From the NCBI GenBank assembly GCA_041486955.1, contig JBGPML010000004.1:1-31575 (forward strand): a stretch of 31,575 nucleotides of DNA, given 5' to 3'. Made by a program: the position numbers and the translations under genes. The stretch comes from JBGPML01 sp041486955 (lineage in GTDB: Bacteria > Patescibacteriota > UBA1384 > 2-12-FULL-50-11 > DASWYB01). The notes beneath the pieces were generated by a model that was given only the letters and a program-made list of their open reading frames with translations, did not search any database and was not told the origin of the DNA. Below are positions 26,065 through 31,575 of this stretch, one piece after another (position 1 is the first letter of the stretch; every line of letters starts with the position of its first letter).

Positions 26065-26100
26065 CTCCTCAGATCGAACCTTGACAGACTGGAGGGGAAC

Positions 26101-26448
26101 ATGGAACAAGCAGTCCGGCCTTCGCTGTTTTCGGTAGTGACGTGGGTGCTCGTCATGGGGACGATTGTGGGGATTGTGAATAGGTGGGGGACATACCTGC
26201 CCAACCTTTACACATTCCTTCCGGGCGTCCTCTTCTGCATGCTGTTCAATGAGGTGCAAGTATTGGGCAGTCTCAAATGGGAGATCAGCTATGGACAGGA
26301 TGATTGGTTCGCCAAACTCCTGGCTTGGCTGGGGTTGTTTCTTGTCCATCCTGGTTCGGGAAGTTCAAAGGCCCTCTTATTAGCCAACGTGTCGACCACT
26401 GTCATTCAACTAGTGGTGTGGATTGTCGCTTGGATTATTTCAAGATGA
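26101..26448 (+). CDS. Small integral membrane protein, unknown function
   Basis: 115 aa; I do not recognise a family. Hydrophobic segments lie near residues 10-27, 37-55 and 92-113, with a shorter one at 70-83. The middle loop has SLKWEISYGQDDWF and the loop after it HPGSGSSK. A very good ribosome site (GGAGGGG, ending 4 nt before the ATG) and an extended -10 promoter show it is a genuine gene, despite its small size and an antisense open frame. It stands alone between a terminator and the convergent galE, so context gives little clue. A holin-like or small envelope protein is conceivable, without evidence. Confidence 0.7.
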   Translation: MEQAVRPSLFSVVTWVLVMGTIVGIVNRWGTYLPNLYTFLPGVLFCMLFNEVQVLGSLKWEISYGQDDWFAKLLAWLGLFLVHPGSGSSKALLLANVSTTVIQLVVWIVAWIISR

Positions 26449-26451
26449 GGG

Positions 26452-26484
26452 GAAAAGCCCGGTCAAGAAGTTTTTGGCCGGGCT
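26452..26484 (-). terminator. Terminator of galE, shared by the convergent gene
   Basis: AGCCCGG (26456-26462) and CCGGGCT (26478-26484) form a perfect 7-bp stem. Read on the minus strand it runs into TTTT (26455-26452). The galE stop codon (26465-26463) lies inside the loop. On the plus strand the same stem, followed by GATTTATT, may weakly end the small membrane protein transcript. Confidence 0.65.
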
Positions 26485-27479
26485 GATTTATTGAAACCGT
26501 CAGGATGCTGCGTTTGCCATTTCCAAGCGCTTTCCAAAATTTCGTCTAATCCAAATTTTGACTGCCATTTAAGAAGTTTTTTAGCCTTCTTATTATCCGC
26601 CCAAATGGCAACTGGATCGCCGGGCCGGCGATCTGTGTGGACAACTGGAATTTTCTTACGCGTCACCTTTTCGGCTTGGTTAACAACTTCTTGCACGCTC
26701 ATTCCTTCCCCAGTGCCGAGATTAATTGTTTCTGTTTTGCCGCCTTTTTGGAGGTAATCAAGCGCTGCATGATGCCCTTCGGCAAGATCGAGAACATGAA
26801 TAAAATCACGAACAGCCGTTCCGTCTGGGGTGGGATAGTCAGTCCCAAATATTTTCAATTGATCACGTTGTCCAGCCGCGGTTTGAAGTACGAGTGGGAT
26901 TAAGCATTCTACTTTGCTTGGATCTTCGCCGAGCGAACCATCGGTCCATGCTCCCGCCACGTTAAAATAGCGCAGAATGACGGCTTTGACGTTATGACAT
27001 GTGTCAAACCAGTGAATGATCCGTTCGGTCAGGGCTTTGCTCTCGCCATATGGATTTTCAGGCTGAACAGGTAACTTCTCATGGGCAGGCAATTTCTTTG
27101 GATTGCCATAAACCGCCGCGGTAGATGAAAAAACAAGCTGTTTGACTCCTGCTTCAACCATTGCCTCTAATAAACTGAGTGTTCCAGCGGTGTTGTTATA
27201 AAAATATTTGCCAGGCTCACGAACAGATTCTCCGGCTGCCTTATAGGCGGCAAAATGGATAACTGCTTCAATTGCCTCATCGGTAAGAACTTTCTTAACC
27301 AGCGACTGATCATGGGTTGTTCCATGAACAAACTTTGCTCCTTTAGGAACTGCGCGTCGATAGCCATTTTCCAGGCTATCAAGAATGACTACTTCGTAAC
27401 CGTTTTCTAACAGTAACCGGGCGGTATGAGAACCAATATACCCGGCCCCTCCTGTGACGAGAATTTTCATATCTTTCAT
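26463..27479 (-). CDS. galE: UDP-glucose 4-epimerase
   Basis: Interconverts UDP-glucose and UDP-galactose with bound NAD, feeding the glycan cluster. 338 aa from 27479. It shows TGGAGYIGSH near the N-terminus, the SSTAAVYG Ser motif, the catalytic Tyr/Lys in NPYGESKALTE, and a full-length GalE C-terminus (YLQKGGKTETINLGTGEG, PGDPVAIWADNKKAKKLL). Starts: the frame runs back to 27533, but the family N-terminus begins at MKILVTGG (27470) or MKDMKILVTGG (27479). I chose 27479 because a TATACG -10-like box ends 8 nt before it, as in the other apparently leaderless genes; 27470 is nearly as good. Its stop codon lies within the terminator loop. Confidence 0.94.
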   Translation of the reverse strand: MKDMKILVTGGAGYIGSHTARLLLENGYEVVILDSLENGYRRAVPKGAKFVHGTTHDQSLVKKVLTDEAIEAVIHFAAYKAAGESVREPGKYFYNNTAGTLSLLEAMVEAGVKQLVFSSTAAVYGNPKKLPAHEKLPVQPENPYGESKALTERIIHWFDTCHNVKAVILRYFNVAGAWTDGSLGEDPSKVECLIPLVLQTAAGQRDQLKIFGTDYPTPDGTAVRDFIHVLDLAEGHHAALDYLQKGGKTETINLGTGEGMSVQEVVNQAEKVTRKKIPVVHTDRRPGDPVAIWADNKKAKKLLKWQSKFGLDEILESAWKWQTQHPDGFNKSARPKTS

Positions 27480-27487
27480 TCTAGTAA

Positions 27488-27493
27488 CGTATA
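27488..27493 (-). promoter_or_regulatory. -10-like box upstream of galE, leaderless configuration
   Basis: Minus-strand TATACG ends 8 nt before the ATG at 27479. No Shine-Dalgarno and no -35 are visible. This is the weakest hexamer of the leaderless set. Confidence 0.35.
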
Positions 27494-27579
27494 GTTTAAA
27501 AGTAAAATAAGACTTCGAATAACCAGAAAACATACTTTAATCAATGAACCGGGCCTTAATGGTGAAAAAAGGGAGACTG

Positions 27580-27588
27580 TGTTATCTT
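27580..27588 (+). promoter_or_regulatory. Extended -10 promoter of the methyltransferase-HAD-NTase-CofD operon
   Basis: TGTTATCTT (TGn + TATCTT, core 27583-27588) lies 26 nt before the ATG at 27615, leaving room for the GGAAGG ribosome site. It is divergent from galE. Confidence 0.4.
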
Positions 27589-27614
27589 TTCACTAGTCTC
27601 GCAAAGGAAGGGTG

Positions 27615-28586
27615 ATGAAGTCAGTCAAACGAGCCACGAAACAATCGCCAAAAGATACCAAGTCATCAATATTTCAATCAGTACCCTGCCCGGTCTGTGG
27701 TAGTACATCTTTCATCGTGGTGCGGGAAGGAACATTCCCGGACGATTTATCAGAAGATTCTCTCAAAGAAGTCTATCGCTCGTCGAGCGACAATGTTTTG
27801 TTTGAACAAGTGGTGAGGTGCAATAAATGTCAGACGGTCTATCTCAATCCACGGCTCAACCCTTCAATGATTATCGATTCATATGCCGAAGGAGAAGATG
27901 CGGCTCATGTGGCCCAGGATCCAATGCGAATTCGAACGTTCGAGAAAGCCTTAAAACATCTCGCCAAGAAATATAATATTGCCCTCTCGCCAGAAACGAA
28001 AGTATTAGATATTGGCTGTGCAGGCGGAGCGTTTTTACTAGCGGCGGAGAATCTTGGTTTATCGACTGTTGGCATCGAACCAAATAAATGGATGAGTCAG
28101 TTTGCTCAAGAAAAATATCAGTTAGATGTCCGGCCGGGGACCTTGTCAGATTATCACTTTGCCGACGATTCCTTTGATCTTGTTACCCTTTGGGATGTCA
28201 TCGAACATGTTCCACAGCCAGGGGCTGAATTAAGAGAAATTCACCGCATTCTCAAACCAGGCGGACTGCTGATTGTGAATTATCCTGATTATTCCAGTTT
28301 GCCGGCTCGTATGCTTGGGAAAAAATGGCCTTTTTGGCTCAGCGTTCATTTAACCTATTACACTCCGAAAACGATCGAAAAGCACCTGCGAAAAACCGGC
28401 TTTCAGACCCAGGATATTATGCCTCATTGGCAAACTTTAGAACTCGGCTACGTTCTCAAACGAATGTCACCATATTTTGCCCTCGCGAAAGTGCCTAAAA
28501 CAATTGTCGAAAAAATCGGATTAGGCATGATGCCGATCACCTATTGGATCGGCCAAACGCAAGTTGTGGCCAGAAAGACGAAATAG
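27615..28586 (+). CDS. SAM-dependent methyltransferase with N-terminal zinc ribbon
   Basis: 323 aa. A zinc ribbon is formed by Cys25/Cys28 (CPVCG) and Cys69/Cys72 (CNKC), followed by VYLNPRLNP, a combination typical of sugar C- or O-methyltransferases in glycan clusters. The catalytic domain has VLDIGCAGGAFLLAAE (motif I), VGIEPN and LWDVIEHVPQPGAEL, then HRILKPGGLLIVNYPD. The C-terminal region (LSVHLTYYTPKTIEKHL) is conserved in this group. The ATG at 27615 is preferred over the GTG at 27612 because of the spacing from GGAAGG. It heads a four-gene unit and sits 1 nt before the HAD gene, so the products probably act on related intermediates. Confidence 0.88.
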   Translation: MKSVKRATKQSPKDTKSSIFQSVPCPVCGSTSFIVVREGTFPDDLSEDSLKEVYRSSSDNVLFEQVVRCNKCQTVYLNPRLNPSMIIDSYAEGEDAAHVAQDPMRIRTFEKALKHLAKKYNIALSPETKVLDIGCAGGAFLLAAENLGLSTVGIEPNKWMSQFAQEKYQLDVRPGTLSDYHFADDSFDLVTLWDVIEHVPQPGAELREIHRILKPGGLLIVNYPDYSSLPARMLGKKWPFWLSVHLTYYTPKTIEKHLRKTGFQTQDIMPHWQTLELGYVLKRMSPYFALAKVPKTIVEKIGLGMMPITYWIGQTQVVARKTK

Positions 28587-28587
28587 C

Positions 28588-29259
28588 ATGATCTTAGACT
28601 TAGCCAATATCAAAGCTGTCATTTTTGATATGGATGGGGTTCTATTTTTATCAGGAGATTGCCACGAAAGGGCGTGGATAGAAACATTGAACGAAGCTGG
28701 TATTAGGAAATTCTCCTACTCCAAATTTACAGGCATGCGCACGAAGGAAGCGTTTAAAAAAATATATTCTGAAAATGGACGAGAACTTCCGGACGATGAG
28801 TTGGAACGTTTAATCAAGGTTAAGCAAACGAGAGGCTGGCAATACCTCATCGACGAAGGCAAAGTTGCCGATCACAGCGATCAACTCCTTCATAATCTCA
28901 GTCAAAAATATCGTCTCGCTTTAGCCTCATCGGCTGCGGCCAAGACGGTTGAAATCTATTTGGGAAAGTCGCATAACCGAGATATTTTCGAATTTTGTCT
29001 CAATGGCTCTTCGGTAGCTGAAGCCAAACCCTCACCGGAGATTTACCTCTTAGCTGCTGAAAGGCTGGGAGTAAAACCAAGTGAATGTATTGTGATTGAA
29101 GATGCGGTGAATGGTATTTGTGCCGGTGTGAGTGCTGGCATGACAGTCGTAGCAGTTAAGGGGACCGATAAACCAAAGAATCTTCGAAGTGCCGGCGCAA
29201 CCCATGTTGCTCCGCATCTTAAAAAAGTTGAATCGCTGCTTATAAAGCAAGAACAATGA
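28588..29259 (+). CDS. HAD superfamily phosphatase / beta-phosphoglucomutase-like
   Basis: 223 aa HAD subfamily IA protein with a helical cap. Motif I is FDMDG with nucleophile Asp14 and Asp16; motif II Ser is in LASSAAAK; the motif III Lys is in EAKPSPEIY; motif IV is VIEDAVNG. Such enzymes dephosphorylate or isomerise sugar phosphates. The ATG at 28588 lies 1 nt after the upstream stop and begins just before the motif I strand; the upstream in-frame ATG at 28564 would overlap the methyltransferase. It is linked by ATGA to a nucleotidyltransferase, so it may prepare or recycle the phosphorylated compound that enzyme activates. Whether it is a mutase or phosphatase cannot be decided from motifs. 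Confidence 0.88.
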   Translation: MILDLANIKAVIFDMDGVLFLSGDCHERAWIETLNEAGIRKFSYSKFTGMRTKEAFKKIYSENGRELPDDELERLIKVKQTRGWQYLIDEGKVADHSDQLLHNLSQKYRLALASSAAAKTVEIYLGKSHNRDIFEFCLNGSSVAEAKPSPEIYLLAAERLGVKPSECIVIEDAVNGICAGVSAGMTVVAVKGTDKPKNLRSAGATHVAPHLKKVESLLIKQEQ

Positions 29260-30062
29260 AAATTCATTCCCAAAAAAAGGTTCATAAATCTTTTCAGGAG
29301 TTGCCTCAGCCCGAACAATGGACCGCCATCATTCCCGCCGCTGGCCGCGGTAGTCGGCTTGGTTATGATAAGCCAAAAATACTTTATCCGATTGCCGGCC
29401 GCCCCATTCTTGATTGGTTAATCGATCTCTTGGAACCCACGTGTCAGCGAATGGTTTTTATTTTATCCCCCCATGGCGCACCTGAAGTCGAACCTTTCTT
29501 AAAAAGAAGAGTGCCACGCCGATACGCGATAGTGATTCAACCAGAGCCGCGAGGGATGGCGGACGCTATTTACCAGGCTGTGCCTAAACTGAGAACCCCA
29601 TTTACTCTGATTATCTGGGGAGATCAGGTCGCTATCCGCCCAAAAACAATTCGCAGCCTGATGAAAATTCAGCAGTTTATTCCGACCGCCATGCTGAGTA
29701 TGCCAGCAGTAAAGCGAGAAGAACCATATGTGCATTATCAAACCGACTCAGATAAGCGACTGGTTCGGATCCTCGAAAGACGAGAAGGAGCAATCATGCC
29801 TGCGGTTGGGGAAAGCGACTGCGGCCTTTTTGCCTTTAATACCAAGCGGTTACAAGAAATTTTTGCGCTTGAAATTCATAAAGGAATCTCATACAGTCAG
29901 GCTACGAAGGAATGGAATTTTTTGCCCATGTTACCTCAATTTGAAACAGGTGAGGAAAGCGTCAACTGGCTGCGCCTCAACTCGCTTGAAGAAACAATCG
30001 GGGTCAATAACAAAGAAGAGGCTGCCATCCTCGAAGCATACTTAAGGAGGCAATTGGAATGA
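29256..30062 (+). CDS. Nucleotidyltransferase (sugar-1-phosphate NTP transferase type)
   Basis: 268 aa, a single NTP-transferase domain with no left-handed beta-helix tail. It shows the signature IIPAAGRGSRLGYDKPKIL (nucleotide loop and catalytic Lys), PIAGRPILDWLIDLL, the uridylate-site-like EPRGMADAIYQA, and a metal-binding Asp in IIWGDQ. An N-terminal extension of about 25 residues precedes the domain. It likely couples a phosphorylated sugar or alcohol to a nucleotide. The residues resemble GlmU/GalU-type enzymes, but the base and substrate are not certain. It overlaps both the HAD gene (ATGA) and the CofD-GT2 gene (ATGA), so the three are tightly co-translated. Confidence 0.87.
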   Translation: MKIHSQKKVHKSFQELPQPEQWTAIIPAAGRGSRLGYDKPKILYPIAGRPILDWLIDLLEPTCQRMVFILSPHGAPEVEPFLKRRVPRRYAIVIQPEPRGMADAIYQAVPKLRTPFTLIIWGDQVAIRPKTIRSLMKIQQFIPTAMLSMPAVKREEPYVHYQTDSDKRLVRILERREGAIMPAVGESDCGLFAFNTKRLQEIFALEIHKGISYSQATKEWNFLPMLPQFETGEESVNWLRLNSLEETIGVNNKEEAAILEAYLRRQLE

Positions 30063-31575
30063 ATAACCAAAAGGAGGGGCTTAAGGTAGTTCTTTTTTCT
30101 GGGGGCAGAGGAACGGGCTCGATTAGTGATGCTCTCCTCAAGTACCCCGATATCGAACTGACGATGTTGGTTAACGCCTATGACGACGGTAAATCGACCG
30201 GTCTCTTACGCCGTTTTATCCCTGGTATGCTAGGTCCCTCAGATATTCGTAAGGTGGTTTCAAGTTTATTAAAACATCGGCCGGATCGAACCAGCCAAGC
30301 CCTCTGTTATTTGATTGAGTATCGACTTCCTGATGGTATCAAAACAGCTGAGGCAATGAGCTTAATTGACCAACTTATTCACTGGCATATTGAACAAGAG
30401 ACAGATCATGAAATACTCAGGGCAAAAGAACAACTTTCTTTGTCACAATTACGCGATATCTCACGCTATTTAACCGCCTTTTTACATCACTACCAGACGG
30501 CAATTAAAGAAAATCCTTGGTTTACCTTCGCCGATAATTCATTGGGGAATCTCTTTTTTGCCGGATGTTTTCTCCTGTCGGGAAATGATTTTAATCAAGC
30601 CATCACAAATTTCTGTGATTTTGCCGAAGTCGGACAGAGAGTTGTTAACGTGACCCACGGTGAAAACCTTGTCCTAACAGGAATAAAGGAAGATGGACGT
30701 TTTTTGGCTAACGAAGCCACGGTTCAGGGTCCACAAGACCCCACTCGCATAGAAGAAATCTTTCTGCATCCCAATTATGTTGATGCCCAAACCATTGAGT
30801 TTAAAAAAGGTAAAAATGCTCGAATTGAGTTTCTAAGAGAGTCTGAAACGTTGCCGCATCTCAATCCTGTGGCAGACAAGCTTTTACGCGAAGCCGATAT
30901 CATCATCTACGGTCCAGGTACGCAACATTCATCACTCTATCCTTCATATCTCACTCTTGGAATTGCTGAAGCAATTAACTCAAACACTCGGGCCGAGAAA
31001 ATCTTTATTGCCAACATTGCCCGAGATGTCGACATTTTAGCAGAGAATGCGTCAACACTAGTGAAAGGATTTACCTGGTATATGAGTCGAAAAGAAACAT
31101 TAGTTGTTGATCATGATAAATTGGTAACCCGATTTTTCTTCCAGAAACCAGATGCGGCTAACGCAGGAGCCAACTACCTACCATTTATAGCGGGTGAATT
31201 TGAATTTCCCCTCGAAAAAGTGGTATGGATAGATCTCGAGGGAGATATGGGTAAGCACTCAGGCGGCCGCACTGTTTCCGAGCTGCTAATTATTGTTGAA
31301 GAACAATTACGCAAACGTATTCGCCATGTTCCTCATAAGGTCTCGATTGTCGTACCGGTATTAAATGAAAAAAGAACTATCCAAAAAGTGCTTCAGAATC
31401 TCCGCGACGTTCAATTTAGTGATCTTGGATTAGAAAAAGAAATAATTGTCATTGATGGCGGATCGACTGATGATTCAGTTTCTATGCTACACAATGAACC
31501 TGGGATTCGTTTTTATGAACTCAATGGAAAGAAGGGTCGCGGGATGGCGCTCAGATACGGAATTGAAAAAGCTCG
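30059..31575 (+). CDS. CofD/YvcK-like domain fused to a GT2 glycosyltransferase (3' end outside window)
   Basis: Open frame from the ATG at 30059 (ATGA overlap with the previous stop) to the window edge, 505 complete residues. Residues 8-400 are CofD/YvcK-like: VVLFSGGRGTGSI (nucleotide loop), VNAYDDGKSTGLLRR, the family hallmark LGPSDIRKVVSSLL, FADNSLGNLFFAG, and DIIIYGPGTQHSSLYPSYL. From residue 427 a GT2 domain starts: KVSIVVPVLNEKRTI, EIIVIDGGSTDDSV and GKKGRGMALRYGIEKA; its DxD lies beyond the window. CofD transfers a phospho-lactyl group from a nucleotide-activated donor, and YvcK binds UDP-sugars. Here the upstream HAD and nucleotidyltransferase genes may make the activated donor. The fusion is clear; the reaction is inference. 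Confidence 0.85.
   Translation, partial: MNNQKEGLKVVLFSGGRGTGSISDALLKYPDIELTMLVNAYDDGKSTGLLRRFIPGMLGPSDIRKVVSSLLKHRPDRTSQALCYLIEYRLPDGIKTAEAMSLIDQLIHWHIEQETDHEILRAKEQLSLSQLRDISRYLTAFLHHYQTAIKENPWFTFADNSLGNLFFAGCFLLSGNDFNQAITNFCDFAEVGQRVVNVTHGENLVLTGIKEDGRFLANEATVQGPQDPTRIEEIFLHPNYVDAQTIEFKKGKNARIEFLRESETLPHLNPVADKLLREADIIIYGPGTQHSSLYPSYLTLGIAEAINSNTRAEKIFIANIARDVDILAENASTLVKGFTWYMSRKETLVVDHDKLVTRFFFQKPDAANAGANYLPFIAGEFEFPLEKVVWIDLEGDMGKHSGGRTVSELLIIVEEQLRKRIRHVPHKVSIVVPVLNEKRTIQKVLQNLRDVQFSDLGLEKEIIVIDGGSTDDSVSMLHNEPGIRFYELNGKKGRGMALRYGIEKA

Noticed and set aside
26081..26086. TTGACA, a perfect -35 hexamer
   Set aside because: It lies 14 nt before the start codon of the small membrane protein gene; a matching -10 would fall inside the gene and none is present. 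The extended -10 at 26056-26064 is a better explanation.
25861..26349. 162-aa minus-strand open frame
   Set aside because: It crosses the strong terminator at 25999-26025 and covers two plus-strand genes with good signals; its sequence is low-hydrophobic, His/Pro/Arg-rich and without a recognisable domain.
1..31575. Alternative genetic code with UGA as glycine (Gracilibacteria/SR1 type)
   Set aside because: UGA is used as a true stop in many ATGA overlaps with intact neighbouring proteins, and no gene needs UGA read-through.
1..31575. CRISPR arrays, tRNA or rRNA genes, insertion sequences
   Set aside because: Nearly all sequence is coding; the gaps are short, and none shows regularly spaced repeats, a cloverleaf, or transposase with terminal repeats.

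Overview
The window is a dense bacterial glycan-biosynthesis locus using the standard code: TGA is a genuine stop, repeatedly inside ATGA start/stop overlaps. Compact operons, many glycosyltransferases, domain fusions, a GIGT-type beta-rich surface or fibre protein and a DUF2304 partner protein suggest a Candidate Phyla Radiation (Patescibacteria) genome. That placement is an inference from gene style, not proof. No rRNA, tRNA, CRISPR array or insertion sequence was seen.

Layout. (1) 1-1821: 3' end of a large Gly/Ser/Thr/Ala-rich fibre-like protein. (2) 5806-1884, minus strand: a GT2-GtrA-GT39 three-part fusion followed by a GT4 glycosyltransferase. (3) 7072-5879, minus strand: metK (S-adenosylmethionine synthase). 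(4) 7118-7382: two back-to-back promoters and a long, possibly structured leader. (5) 7383-24588, plus strand: the main cluster. It runs GT2, DUF2304, UDP-glucose dehydrogenase, UDP-glucuronate 4-epimerase, GT4, a polytopic membrane protein, an AsnB-type amidotransferase, a methyltransferase, a tandem GT4-GT4 protein, a methyltransferase-GT2 fusion, GT4, two methyltransferases and GT4. Most neighbours overlap by 1-4 nt, which implies translational coupling. (6) 25222-24596, minus strand: FkbM-type methyltransferase. (7) 25335-26448: a DUF218-like protein and a small membrane protein, each with its own canonical signals. (8) 27479-26463, minus strand: galE. (9) 27615 to the window end, plus strand: zinc-ribbon methyltransferase, HAD phosphatase, nucleotidyltransferase, and a CofD-like protein fused to a GT2 domain that runs off the window.

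How it works together (inference). UDP-glucose is epimerised by GalE, and is also oxidised by Ugd and epimerised by the GAE-type enzyme to UDP-galacturonate. The AsnB-like protein may amidate a uronic acid. DPM-synthase-type GT2s with DUF2304 or GtrA make and move polyprenyl-phosphate sugars for GT-C type membrane transferases. Several GT4/GT2 enzymes assemble the glycan, and six methyltransferases decorate it with methyl groups from MetK-made SAM. No Wzx flippase, Wzy polymerase or ABC exporter was recognised in the window.

Most notable: (a) the HAD / nucleotidyltransferase / CofD-GT2 cassette, a plausible undescribed activation-and-transfer pathway; (b) a split between first-in-unit genes with a Shine-Dalgarno site and genes with no Shine-Dalgarno but a -10 box 6-8 nt from the start codon, which predicts leaderless mRNAs; (c) a series of unusual fusions, including two complete GT4 modules in one polypeptide with an exact 370-residue offset between matching motifs.
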